17,616 nt of DNA from Bacillota bacterium (GTDB lineage Bacteria > Bacillota > Bacilli > Paenibacillales > Paenibacillaceae), in contig JAEZZE010000089.1 of the NCBI GenBank assembly GCA_023418755.1, positions 1 through 17,616 of the forward strand. The letters are read 5' to 3'. The notes under the pieces were generated by a model. The model made no database searches, was not told the DNA's origin, and saw only the letters and a list, made by a program, of their open reading frames with translations. Position 1 is the stretch's first letter; every line of letters begins with the position of its first letter. Of this stretch, positions 1-7,989 are shown piece after piece. A program made the position numbers and the translations under genes.

Positions 1-76
1 GCACGCGATACCGCTTGATGAGGCGCATCCGCTCGGATTGTATCCGCTTTCCGCTTATCGATGCCGTATTGTTCAT
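1..76 (-). CDS. N-terminus of an unidentified protein, cut by the left edge
   Basis: Only 25 codons are visible, starting at the ATG at 76-74 and running off the window. The start is supported by a strong GGAGGAGG ribosome site about eight bases upstream. The visible peptide begins MNNTASISGKR and is basic, with Arg and Lys spread over its last 15 residues (ERMRLIKRYRV). A basic, non-cleaved N-terminus of this kind often precedes the first membrane segment of an LplB-type sugar permease, and such permeases commonly lie downstream of YesM/YesN pairs in Paenibacillus. That is only context-based inference, because no membrane segment or domain is in view. It is separated from the upstream kinase gene by a terminator and about 100 bp, so it probably has its own promoter, possibly controlled by the YesM/YesN pair just upstream. 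Confidence 0.55.
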   Translation of the reverse strand, partial: MNNTASISGKRIQSERMRLIKRYRV

Positions 77-179
77 CCTGTCGCCTCCTCCTGAATTTCA
101 CTATATCAGCGGCGAACCCAAAAAGAATTATCAATGATTTTAGAAACGCTTCAGTTTTTTACGCACTTCCCGATCGATC

Positions 180-230
180 AAAAAAAAAGAATCTCGCTAT
201 CCCCGCGAGCTTGCGAGGACTCAAGATTCT
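180..230 (-). terminator. Intrinsic terminator of the left YesM/YesN operon
   Basis: On the minus strand, 7-bp outer arms (AGAATCT at 230-224 and AGATTCT at 194-188) enclose a second GC-rich stem of CCTCGC against GCGGGG. A run of nine T follows directly (plus-strand A at 180-188). The hairpin begins inside the kinase stop codon. The remaining 77-179 stretch carries only the ribosome site of the next gene; I saw no convincing promoter with correct spacing there. Confidence 0.85.
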
Positions 231-1947
231 ACTTATTATCCGTCCCGGGAAGGTACTGGGGAACCGTCAACTCGATCGTCGTTCCGGCGCCGGGCTTGCT
301 CGTAATCGCAATGCCGTATTCGGCTCCGAATTTGAGCTTGACCCGTTCGTTCACGTTTTTGAGCCCGTAGCCGCCCGACTGCGTCGAGGCGACGGCCCGG
401 ACCAGCTCTTCCGGCATTCCCGGCCCGTTATCGCGAACCGTGAACACGATCGCTCCTCCCCGGGCGGCAGCAGACAACCACAGCGTTCCACGACCTTCGC
501 CGACCTGATTCACCCCGTGCTGGATCGCATTCTCGACCAGCGGCTGCAAAATCAGATTGATCGTAGAGTACCGATGCACCGACTCGTCGATCTCGTAAGC
601 GACGTCGAAGCTGTAATCCTGCATCAATTGAATGACTTCCAGATAAGAACGCACGTTGTCCAGCTCGTCGCGAACGGAAATGATATTGCTGCCGCGGTTA
701 AGCGCGGTTCGGTAAAAGCGCGACAGCGACGTGACGGTATGGCTGATATCGTACGCATCCTTGCGAAGCGCCTTCCAGTTGATGAAGGAGAGCGCGTTGT
801 ATAGGAAATGCGGATTGATCTGCCATTGCAGCGCTTTGAGCTCCGCTTCCTGCTGCTTGATTTTTCCGTTGTACGATTCTTCGATCAGCGCGTTGATCCT
901 CTCCAGCATGCTGCCGAACCGGTTGGTCAGCTCGCCGATCTCGTCGCGGTCCGCGCTGTGCACGTTCAGCGTCAGATTGCCCATCTCCACCTTCTTCATC
1001 ATCATGTTCAGCGCCAGAATGCGCCGAATCATCGTACGGGAGAACATCGTAATGACCGCAAGCATGATCGCGACGCAGACGACAATCATGCCGACGGTGG
1101 CGCTAATAATCGACCCGGCCTCCGCCGAAGCCTGATCGGCCGGCACGAACCAGTAGATCGTCCAGTCGCTTTGCCGCAGCGGCTTCCTGGCCAGAAACAG
1201 GCGCGTGTCTCCCAGCTTGACGGTTCCGTCCTTCAGCGTGAGAAGCTCCTCCGAAGCGAAATCGGCAAAGCGGGTCGCGAATTGGTTGGCGTAGATAAGT
1301 CGGCCTTGGCCGTCGGCGATGACGACCCCGTTGTCATGCTGCATTTCCGCAACGCTGAAGATCGTCTCGTCATCCAGGCTCATGTAGACGACGTGGGTGT
1401 TATCGCTGCCTAAGCTGCGGGGGAACTTCGCGGTCACGAACAACCCGTCGTCATAGAACCAGCGGTATTGGTTGGGCGCGGAATCGAGCGTCTCCCGGTA
1501 CCACGCCTCTTCGGAGACGCGTTCGGACGAAAGCAGGAGCGTGTCGTATTCCGGCACGTCTCCTTGGGCGTAGAGCGTAATTTTCTCCACCGCGTTATCG
1601 AGGTTTTTCATCATATTGACATAGGGAGTCAGGTAGCCGTTCAAATCCCGGGACAGATTAACCAAGTCGAGGTAGTCGTTCTCGACGATCTTCTGGAACG
1701 TGAGGTTGTAAATAATCGAGCGAAGCGTATGGCTGTATCTCTCGAGCGAGTTGTCGATGCTGCCCGTCACCGTCGCGACGTTCTTGTCGATGCCTTCGAG
1801 CGTCCGATACTCCAGCATCTGCCTCGACTGGTTGTACGCATAGACGCCCAGAATCAAAATCGGAATAATGACGACGACCATATAGGAAAGGAACAGCTTG
1901 TTCTTGAAACGAACGCGGTTGAACAGCCCGGGCGAATGGAGGCTCAT
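229..1947 (-). CDS. YesM-type membrane sensor histidine kinase (left pair)
   Basis: This 572-residue protein has the full YesM-family layout. A membrane segment lies at about residues 19-37, an extracellular sensor domain at 40-275, a second membrane segment at about 280-302 and a HAMP linker at 303-357. The His_kinase domain follows with the phospho-accepting His380 in QINPHFLYN, then a GHKL ATPase with N-box Asn473 (LVENAIQHG), G1 box DNGPGMP (506-512) and G2 box GGYGLKNVNER (525 on). It should autophosphorylate when an extracellular ligand, usually a sugar or oligosaccharide, is sensed and pass phosphate to the regulator encoded just upstream. The ATG has a GGAGGAG site nine bases ahead, inside the regulator gene's end, and only three bases separate the two genes, so they are co-transcribed. 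The ligand cannot be read from the sequence. Confidence 0.95.
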   Translation of the reverse strand: MSLHSPGLFNRVRFKNKLFLSYMVVVIIPILILGVYAYNQSRQMLEYRTLEGIDKNVATVTGSIDNSLERYSHTLRSIIYNLTFQKIVENDYLDLVNLSRDLNGYLTPYVNMMKNLDNAVEKITLYAQGDVPEYDTLLLSSERVSEEAWYRETLDSAPNQYRWFYDDGLFVTAKFPRSLGSDNTHVVYMSLDDETIFSVAEMQHDNGVVIADGQGRLIYANQFATRFADFASEELLTLKDGTVKLGDTRLFLARKPLRQSDWTIYWFVPADQASAEAGSIISATVGMIVVCVAIMLAVITMFSRTMIRRILALNMMMKKVEMGNLTLNVHSADRDEIGELTNRFGSMLERINALIEESYNGKIKQQEAELKALQWQINPHFLYNALSFINWKALRKDAYDISHTVTSLSRFYRTALNRGSNIISVRDELDNVRSYLEVIQLMQDYSFDVAYEIDESVHRYSTINLILQPLVENAIQHGVNQVGEGRGTLWLSAAARGGAIVFTVRDNGPGMPEELVRAVASTQSGGYGLKNVNERVKLKFGAEYGIAITSKPGAGTTIELTVPQYLPGTDNK

Positions 1948-1950
1948 AGG

Positions 1951-3486
1951 CTACGACTCCTCCCGGAATTGCGCCGGCGTCTTGCCGAAATGGCTCTTGA
2001 ACAGCGAAATAAAATAGGGCACGTTGGCGTAACCGACTTTCGGCCCGATATCCACGACTTTGGCGTTGGTCGTCTGCAGCAGCTCCTTCGCCTTCTCCAT
2101 CCGGTGCAGCGTCATATACTTGTTCAGACTGATGCCTTTCTGTTTCTTGAACAGGTAACTTAAATAGCTCGGCGACAAATAAACTCGTTCGGCCAGCCGC
2201 TCCAAAGACAGATCCTGATCGTATTCGCGCTCGATCCATTTCACGACCTCCTCGATCGCTTTCGAGGAGCCGTCCCCGATCCGGGCGGCGTTCGGCGGAG
2301 AATGCTCCTCCAGAATCGACCTCATGACGAAGCGCAGATCGGCGAGTCTCGTCGTTTTGTGCACGCTTTCAAGCTGTTTGTTGAAGAGCTCGAAATTTTT
2401 TCGCGCGGAGACGTCGAACAGCGCTTTGACGACTTCCATGCAGACGTACTTGACGTAGATGGACGACAAGCGGTCGCTGTTCTGCAATTGGTCGAACAGC
2501 TGTTCGAACCGTAAAGAAGCGAAGTCGAAGCGCGTGCGCTCGATCTGCTGCTTGACTTCGTCCAGCATCTCCTGAGCGGTTTCCGTCACTTCGTTCGGCG
2601 ACGTTCGGTTCGTCGGCACGACCGCCCCTTCGCTCCAGAAAAACTTGCCCTCCAGCATCGTCTCCATCGTCTGGTATTCCCGAACGAGCTGATCGAGCGT
2701 CTCCACCGGACCGCTTACGACAACGGCGACGTCCTGCCCATAGTCGGCCTTCAGCCGATCGGCCAGCGTTCGCGCGATGCGGACGAATTCGTCCGCGGCT
2801 TCGCCCGGCTGCGTCTCCGCGAACAGCAGCGCCTGGAATTCGTTCAAATGAATCCATTCGCGCCATCGCCCGACAACGGCGTCAAGACGCTCCTCGAAAT
2901 CCGGCGGCGTTCGGTCGAAAAACCGGCTTCGCGCATCCAGCATCAGCAGGCGCAGATTCGGCGCGTAGCCGAAATCGGCCAGGTTCATTCCCGCATACTC
3001 GTCGGGCTGAATACGCCCGGAGAGCAGATCGGCCAGCAGCCGATTTTTCTCCATCCGCGATTCTCTGTTGTACGCCACCTCCATTCGTTCCACCTGCTCC
3101 CGCTCCTGCCGTTCCTCCTCGCACTGCTGAATCGCCTGGGAGAGCACCTTTAGCGCATCGGTCATCTGAATCGGCTTCAGCATATATCGGATCGCGCGCA
3201 CGTCGATCGCCCGCTGGGCGTACTCGAACTCCCCGTAGGCGCTCATAAAGATGATTTTGACCGGCCAGCCGGCCTCCCTGATCCGATCCGCAAGCTCCAG
3301 TCCGTCCATTCCCGGCATCCGAATGTCGGACAGCACGATATCGACCGGATGACGTTCCAAATAGGCCAAGGCGCTCTCGGCATTATCGGCTTCGGCCAGC
3401 TCCAGTTCGAGTCCGAACTTATCGACCAGAAACCGCACTCCCTCCCTCTCGAATCTATCGTCGTCCACCACGAGCATCCTCAACAT
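1951..3486 (-). CDS. YesN-type response regulator with AraC DNA-binding domain (left pair)
   Basis: This 511-residue regulator has an N-terminal receiver domain (about 1-120) with acidic pocket Asp8/Asp9, phospho-acceptor Asp54 (SDIRMPGMDG), Ser82 and Lys104 (YMLKP). A long linker follows (about 120-400), then a C-terminal AraC/XylS helix-turn-helix domain (about 410-510) with the usual LSPSYLSYLFKKQKG and KVGYANVPYFISLFKSHFG signatures. It should be phosphorylated by the kinase encoded three bases downstream and activate a carbohydrate-use promoter. It is first in its operon. A purine-rich AAGGGGG site lies about eight bases before the ATG. The usual EIAEKVGY second-helix entry reads DIGPKVGY here, a mild departure. 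The target genes are not certain; the gene starting at 76 and its own promoter are the nearest candidates. Confidence 0.95.
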   Translation of the reverse strand: MLRMLVVDDDRFEREGVRFLVDKFGLELELAEADNAESALAYLERHPVDIVLSDIRMPGMDGLELADRIREAGWPVKIIFMSAYGEFEYAQRAIDVRAIRYMLKPIQMTDALKVLSQAIQQCEEERQEREQVERMEVAYNRESRMEKNRLLADLLSGRIQPDEYAGMNLADFGYAPNLRLLMLDARSRFFDRTPPDFEERLDAVVGRWREWIHLNEFQALLFAETQPGEAADEFVRIARTLADRLKADYGQDVAVVVSGPVETLDQLVREYQTMETMLEGKFFWSEGAVVPTNRTSPNEVTETAQEMLDEVKQQIERTRFDFASLRFEQLFDQLQNSDRLSSIYVKYVCMEVVKALFDVSARKNFELFNKQLESVHKTTRLADLRFVMRSILEEHSPPNAARIGDGSSKAIEEVVKWIEREYDQDLSLERLAERVYLSPSYLSYLFKKQKGISLNKYMTLHRMEKAKELLQTTNAKVVDIGPKVGYANVPYFISLFKSHFGKTPAQFREES

Positions 3487-3700
3487 GCCGCATCCCCCTT
3501 CTGCTTGCCCGAATGTTCAACATCTTGTTCGACACTAGCTTACCAACCTCCTTCTGTCCGAAATCTGAACGAACGCATCTTATGTCTTCGTTCCTTTATC
3601 ATATTGAACGAGGGTAGAGAAGGACTTCCCGATATGGATGCCGATTCCTTGGCCGCCGGCAAGCGAAAATAGGCATTTTTGAATATTTTGAACAACAACA
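3487..3700 (-). promoter_or_regulatory. Upstream region of the left YesN gene with repeated GAACGA half-sites
   Basis: This gene-free stretch must hold the promoter of the left YesN/YesM operon. It contains three copies of the six-base word GAACGA: 3567-3572 (plus), 3588-3593 (inverted) and 3606-3611 (plus), with starts 21 and 18 bases apart. The first two form a 7-bp inverted repeat (GAACGAA/TTCGTTC). They could be operator sites, possibly for the regulator itself. A TATGAT box lies at 3603-3598 on the minus strand, but no acceptable -35 box sits 16-18 bases away. A second strong ribosome-like motif, AGAAGGAGG, lies at 3555-3547 on the minus strand, about 60 bases before the YesN start. Confidence 0.35.
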
Positions 3701-3747
3701 ATAAACAACGGCATTCCTAATGGATACAAGGGAAAGCCGTTGTTTAT
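3701..3747 (-). terminator. Terminator hairpin ending the sulfatase/transporter operon
   Basis: A perfect 12-bp inverted repeat (ATAAACAACGGC at 3701-3712, GCCGTTGTTTAT at 3736-3747) is extended inward by TTCC/GGAA past one A-A mismatch. On the minus strand the stem is followed by a T-rich but interrupted tract (TTGTTGTTGTT). It lies 82 bases past the stop of the last permease gene and separates that operon from the left YesN gene. On the plus strand a short TTTT also follows, so it could act both ways. Positions 3748-3829 show nothing else. Confidence 0.65.
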
Positions 3748-3829
3748 TTTACTCGAAAGTATTGTAAGGCAAGAGCAAAATCCTAGCCGTGCAACCTGCC
3801 CGGTTATCCAGATGGAAACGGAGAAGCCC

Positions 3830-4645
3830 TCACCCCTTCACGGCGCCGGCAGCCAGCCCGCTGACCACATATTTTTGGGCGACCAGCGCAATGAACAGCA
3901 CAGGCAGCGTGATGGTGCAAGATGCAGCCAATAAAGCGCCCCAGTTAATTTCCGTATACGAAATGAAATTAAACATGGCAATCGGCAGAGGCTTCGTTTT
4001 ATCTCCCGCCAAAATCAATGAGAACATGAAGTTGTTCCAGGAGAAAATAATCGCGAGCAGCGACGACGTCATGACGCCGGGACCCGAGATCGGCAATACG
4101 ATCTTGGCGAATACGCCCGACTTGGAGCAGCCGTCGATCAGTCCCGCCTCCTCGATCTCCGTAGGCAAAGTTTCGAAGAAAGAAATCATGATCCACGTAA
4201 TGAGAGGAAGCGATACGAGCATATGGCTCAAGATCAAGGCGGTATACGTATCCACCAGATTCATTTTCGAGAATAAAATGAACCAGGGAATGATGAAGGT
4301 CACGCCGGGCACAATCCGGGCGACGAGAATGATGATACCCAGCCCGCTAAGACGGTACCTGGCAATTCCGTATGCGGCGGGCAGTCCCAATAGCAGCGCG
4401 CCGATCGTAGATCCGACGGCTACGATCAAACTGTTTATAATATATTTTAAAAAATGGTGTTCTTGAAATACGCTTCGGTAATTGTCCCCGGTAGGCTGGA
4501 ACAGGAAGAAGCTGTCTGTCGACATGATTTGCGTTTGCGTTTTGAACGAGCCGATCAGCATCCAGATCAAGGGAAACGAGAACACGATTATAACCAGAAG
4601 GATAAGCGACGATGACACGATTTTGGAGCCCGTTCGGCTTCTCAA
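3830..4645 (-). CDS. Sugar ABC transporter permease, MalG type (CUT1)
   Basis: This 271-residue membrane protein is the second permease of a binding-protein-dependent sugar importer. It has about six hydrophobic spans (roughly 10-30, 70-92, 102-122, 135-157, 190-212 and 240-262). The cytoplasmic EAA loop at 165-187 (EEAGLIDG followed by ILP-like IVLP) docks the transport ATPase. The start is a TTG that overlaps the TGA stop of the preceding permease gene as TTGA; there is no in-frame ATG before residue 29, and a GGGGGGAG ribosome site lies four bases ahead. This tight overlap implies translational coupling and equal amounts of the two permeases. No ATPase gene is present in the window, as is common for CUT1 systems that share an MsmX-like ATPase. 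It is the last gene before the terminator. Confidence 0.95.
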   Translation of the reverse strand: MRSRTGSKIVSSSLILLVIIVFSFPLIWMLIGSFKTQTQIMSTDSFFLFQPTGDNYRSVFQEHHFLKYIINSLIVAVGSTIGALLLGLPAAYGIARYRLSGLGIIILVARIVPGVTFIIPWFILFSKMNLVDTYTALILSHMLVSLPLITWIMISFFETLPTEIEEAGLIDGCSKSGVFAKIVLPISGPGVMTSSLLAIIFSWNNFMFSLILAGDKTKPLPIAMFNFISYTEINWGALLAASCTITLPVLFIALVAQKYVVSGLAAGAVKG

Positions 4646-5523
4646 TGAGCTCCCCCCACTCTTTTGCGTAGCATTAAAACAAATAGCGTAAGCCCTGTGA
4701 CCAATGCGAAAAACAAGACGATAAGCGCGGATGCCAGCCCCAATTTAAAGTATTGAAAACCGAGGATGTACCCGTAAATATTCAAGGTTTCCGATGCATA
4801 ATTCGGCCCGCCCTGCGTCGTTGCATAGATGATGTCGAACGATTTCAACAAATCGATCAGCCGCAGCATGACGGCAATGATAATGGTCGGACGAAGCAGC
4901 GGAAGCGTAATATACGCGAATTTCTGCCATACGGTAGCTCCATCGACGTCCGCAGCTTCATAAGGCTCCTTCGGTAGGGTGGACAGGCCGGCCATGACGA
5001 TCAGCGCGATCATGGGCGTCCATTGCCATACATCGATAATAATGAGGGAAGGGATCGCCTGGCTCTCCGATCCGAGCCATACCAAAGGCTTCAATCCGAC
5101 GGATTTGAGAAGTGTATTCGCCATGCCGATCGAAGGCTCGTAGATCAGCATCCACACCATGCCCATTGCAACGGGCGTAGCGACCATCGGGAGCAGGAAA
5201 ACCGTCTTGACCGCGCTCTTCCCATAGAAGCTGCGGTTCAGCAGTAAGGCAATGGCTACGCCCAATACGGTTTGAATGACCAGGGAACCGCCCGTGAACA
5301 TCAACGTCAACCGTACGGAGTCCCAAAACCTCCCTTCCGTTGCCAAACTGATATAATTGTCCAAACCGACCCATTCAGGCGGGGCGACGCTAGACATGCT
5401 CCATTCGAAAAAGCTGAGCCTGAACGTATAAAGAATCGGAAAAAGCATCATCAGGATCACGAACAATACGGCAGGCGCGGTATAGACCCATTTGAGCTGT
5501 CGATCGAGCCATCCTGTTATCAT
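4642..5523 (-). CDS. Sugar ABC transporter permease, MalF/UgpA type (CUT1)
   Basis: This 293-residue permease has the features of CUT1 first permeases. A membrane span at about 12-36 is followed by four or five more. The EAA loop lies at 189-212 (EAADVDGA, then ITLPLL), and the family signature TTQGGPNYASETLNIY is at about 235-250. It pairs with the MalG-type protein to form the channel through which the binding protein delivers its sugar. The ATG has an AAGGAG site seven bases upstream. It is separated from the binding-protein gene by 73 bp that contain a strong hairpin, and it overlaps the next permease gene. The substrate cannot be deduced from the permease. Confidence 0.95.
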   Translation of the reverse strand: MITGWLDRQLKWVYTAPAVLFVILMMLFPILYTFRLSFFEWSMSSVAPPEWVGLDNYISLATEGRFWDSVRLTLMFTGGSLVIQTVLGVAIALLLNRSFYGKSAVKTVFLLPMVATPVAMGMVWMLIYEPSIGMANTLLKSVGLKPLVWLGSESQAIPSLIIIDVWQWTPMIALIVMAGLSTLPKEPYEAADVDGATVWQKFAYITLPLLRPTIIIAVMLRLIDLLKSFDIIYATTQGGPNYASETLNIYGYILGFQYFKLGLASALIVLFFALVTGLTLFVLMLRKRVGGAH

Positions 5524-5549
5524 CTGTATGCTCCTTGCAGATTAGAATA

Positions 5550-5589
5550 GGGGTGAACCGGAAGCATGAATCTTTTCCGGTTCATCCCC
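5550..5589 (-). promoter_or_regulatory. Intercistronic hairpin between binding-protein and permease genes
   Basis: Arms TGAACCGGAA (5554-5563) and TTCCGGTTCA (5575-5584) pair perfectly over 10 bp and extend outward by a G-T wobble and GGG/CCC, around an 11-base loop. On the minus strand no T-run follows, so it is not a full terminator. Its place directly after the binding-protein stop resembles hairpins that protect the upstream message from 3' exonucleases, or partly terminate, so that the binding protein is made in excess over the permeases. Confidence 0.7.
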
Positions 5590-5596
5590 CTTCCTC

Positions 5597-6937
5597 TTAT
5601 TTGTTTTCTTTATCGATTAACGCTTGCAGTTTGTGATTGGCTTCCTCCGCTGCCTCCCGAATGTCATATCCATTCATCGCCTTGGCGATGATGTCGCCGA
5701 CAATGTCGCGGGCTTCTCCGACGTTCACGACGTTCGGACCGTTATACGGTTTGCCGCTTTGGGAAACTTCCGTAATGAGGGCGCCCAGTTCCCCCGGAAA
5801 TCCGGCTTTGCCGTCCGAACTGTTCCAGACGGAAGCACGCGCCCCCGGCACGCCGAATTTCTGCGTCGTCATGACCATTTCCCGGGAAGTCGCCCACTCG
5901 ATGAACGCCCAGGAAGCCTCCTTCATCGTCGACTTGGCATTGATCGCCAGTCCCCACGGCGCCACATTCTGCACAATCGACCCTGCGTCTCCCGCAGGAA
6001 ACGGCGCGAATCCCGTCTGATCGGACACTTTGGATTTCGACGGATCGGTTACGCCCGTATGGATGCCGTTGGACTCCGTCATGAAAGCGACCTTGCCTTG
6101 CGCGAACAGATCGATTGCTTGCGGCCAAGCCATATTGAGTACGCCGGGCGGGCCCGCTTCTTTCAGCAGTTTGGCTTCGATCTCTAGCCCCTTCACGGCG
6201 GCCGGTTCGCTTACGACGGCTTGGCCGTCCCGGATAAAGTCGCCGCCCGAAGAAAATACGAACGAACTTGCGCCGTTCACGATCTGGTTGGACTTGGCTC
6301 TTGTAACGAACCCGTAGACTTCGTTGTCCGGATCATGGAGCTGTTTGGCGGCTTCATACAATTCGTCCAAGGTGGCCGGGACGGGAATGCCGGCTTTCTC
6401 CAACAAGTCTTTGCGATAATAAAGAATGGATTGCTCCACAAAGATGGGAATGGCCGTGATCTTGCCGTCTACGGTAGCCGTTTGAATGGAGTTTTCCGTA
6501 AAATCCTTGAAATCATAGGCATCGTCAGCTTGTTCGATATAGTCGTCGAGCGGTTCAATCCAACCGTTCTGGACGTACAATTTGCCGGATTGAAGCGGAC
6601 GGTGCATGAAGACATCCGGTGTCGCCGCGCCAGCCGTGAATTGTACCGTAAGCTTCTGCGTCAGTTGATCCTCGAAGAAGCTCTGAGCGTCCACCTTCAT
6701 GCCCGTTAAGCTTTCAAATTCCGGAATCAACGGCTTAATGGCTTCCGCCCAAGGCAAATTGCCCAGATAGACCGTCAACGTCTGCCCGGCAAACGGCTTG
6801 TCTGCGGAGCTCTGTCCGCTTGCCGGCGGGGACGACGCCCCGGCGCCTTCGTTATCGTTGTTTCCTCCGCAAGCGGCAAGCAGTCCGATAATCAGAAAGG
6901 CGGAAGATGCGTATAGCAGCGTTCTTTTTGGGCGCAA
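5597..6937 (-). CDS. Extracellular sugar-binding lipoprotein of the ABC importer
   Basis: This 446-residue solute-binding protein (family 1, SBP_bac_1-like) has a lipoprotein signal. A basic MRPKR end and a hydrophobic segment 6-20 lead to the lipobox LAAC with the lipidated Cys23. A Gly/Ser/Pro-rich tether (24-48) follows, then the binding fold with typical pieces such as a strand at about 53-58 (LTVYLG), PDVF near 107-110 and ILYYRKDLLEKAGI near 171-184. It should capture the substrate outside the membrane and hand it to the two permeases downstream. The start is TTG: a GAGGAG site lies nine bases ahead, and only this start gives a complete signal peptide. The site overlaps the stop of the dehydrogenase gene 13 bases upstream, so the two genes are coupled. 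The ligand is unknown. Confidence 0.94.
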   Translation of the reverse strand: MRPKRTLLYASSAFLIIGLLAACGGNNDNEGAGASSPPASGQSSADKPFAGQTLTVYLGNLPWAEAIKPLIPEFESLTGMKVDAQSFFEDQLTQKLTVQFTAGAATPDVFMHRPLQSGKLYVQNGWIEPLDDYIEQADDAYDFKDFTENSIQTATVDGKITAIPIFVEQSILYYRKDLLEKAGIPVPATLDELYEAAKQLHDPDNEVYGFVTRAKSNQIVNGASSFVFSSGGDFIRDGQAVVSEPAAVKGLEIEAKLLKEAGPPGVLNMAWPQAIDLFAQGKVAFMTESNGIHTGVTDPSKSKVSDQTGFAPFPAGDAGSIVQNVAPWGLAINAKSTMKEASWAFIEWATSREMVMTTQKFGVPGARASVWNSSDGKAGFPGELGALITEVSQSGKPYNGPNVVNVGEARDIVGDIIAKAMNGYDIREAAEEANHKLQALIDKENK

Positions 6938-6950
6938 AATAGATCACTCC

Positions 6951-7952
6951 TCAAATTTTGATTTGCACTTTGAATAAATCGGGGTCTTTGGGCTTGGCTA
7001 GAAACGTCGCCGCTTCTTCCAAAGAGAGGATTTTGGAGATGAGCGGTTTCAATTGGAATCGGCCTTCCTTCACCCATTGAAACGCCGGCAGGAACGTATG
7101 GTTGATCGCCATCGACCCTAGAATCGTCCAATCCTTGTTGTATACCTGGAACGGCTTCAGTTGCACCGTCGCGTCCGGCGCCGTTACGCCGAATTGGAGA
7201 AATTTTGCGGTTGGCCCCATACATTGCATCGCTTGCTGAATCACGAACGGGATACCGGAAACGTCTACCACCACGTCGAAGCCATACGGGTATTGCAGCA
7301 ATTCTTCCTCCAGGCGGTCGCTGAGCAAAGCCTTCGTCGCGCCCAATTCTAAAGCCAGATCCAGCTTTTTCTGCGACACGTCTACGACGACCAGCTCGGA
7401 TGCGCCCGATCGCGAAATCGCTTGCACCAATTGCTGGCCCATCGCTCCCGCGCCGAACAGAATGACGCGGTCGCCCGCTTTCACCTGCAGCCGGTTCATT
7501 CCGTGGACAACGCAGGCAAGAGGTTCAATGAACGCGGCCTCCTCGAAGGTCATCGTATCGGGCAACCGCACGACGTTTTGCATAGGGACGCGCACGAATT
7601 CCGCCATGCTCCCGTCCACCGTGTTCCCCAACGCACCCCAATTGATGCACTGATTGGCTCGATGCGTCAGGCAGAACTCGCAATGCCCGCAGAACAAGGA
7701 CGGATCCGCGGTTACCCGATCGCCGGGCTTGAACGAGACGACTCCTTCTCCGATCTCATGTACGATGCCGGAAAATTCATGGCCCGGTATAATCGGATAC
7801 GGAGAAATGAACTCGCCTTCGAAAATGTGAAAGTCGGTACCGCAAATCCCTACGTTCTCAACTTTGATGGTGACTTCCAACGGCCCCGGCTTCGGATAGG
7901 GCACGTCGCGTACGATTGCATGATGCGGTCGATCAATGACCAAAGCTTTCAT
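6951..7952 (-). CDS. Zinc-dependent medium-chain dehydrogenase, sorbitol/threonine dehydrogenase type
   Basis: This 333-residue enzyme belongs to the MDR superfamily. Catalytic zinc ligands are visible as Cys37 (GICGTD) and His58-Glu59 (PGHEF), with Glu143 (FIEPLACV) nearby. The structural zinc site has its four cysteines at 88, 91, 94 and 102. The Rossmann fold shows GAGAMG (167-172), and Asp191 at the end of the second strand favours NAD over NADP. Family members oxidise secondary alcohols of polyols, sugars or amino acids. Its place between a sulfatase and a sugar importer suggests that it oxidises the imported, desulfated sugar or polyol; that is inference. The ATG follows a GGGAGG site. 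The gene lies 37 bp after the sulfatase stop and 13 bp before the binding-protein gene. Confidence 0.93.
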   Translation of the reverse strand: MKALVIDRPHHAIVRDVPYPKPGPLEVTIKVENVGICGTDFHIFEGEFISPYPIIPGHEFSGIVHEIGEGVVSFKPGDRVTADPSLFCGHCEFCLTHRANQCINWGALGNTVDGSMAEFVRVPMQNVVRLPDTMTFEEAAFIEPLACVVHGMNRLQVKAGDRVILFGAGAMGQQLVQAISRSGASELVVVDVSQKKLDLALELGATKALLSDRLEEELLQYPYGFDVVVDVSGIPFVIQQAMQCMGPTAKFLQFGVTAPDATVQLKPFQVYNKDWTILGSMAINHTFLPAFQWVKEGRFQLKPLISKILSLEEAATFLAKPKDPDLFKVQIKI

Positions 7953-7989
7953 GTTCCATTCCTCCCGCTGTATAGCTCTTAGGGACCTC

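Noticed and set aside
61..804. 247-codon open frame on the plus strand, antisense to the left kinase
   Set aside because: It spans the terminator and the antisense of the kinase ATPase domain; the translation is low-complexity and shows no family motif.
3740..3934. Small plus-strand frame downstream of the last permease
   Set aside because: It begins inside the terminator hairpin, runs antisense into the permease gene, and has no ribosome site or recognisable product.
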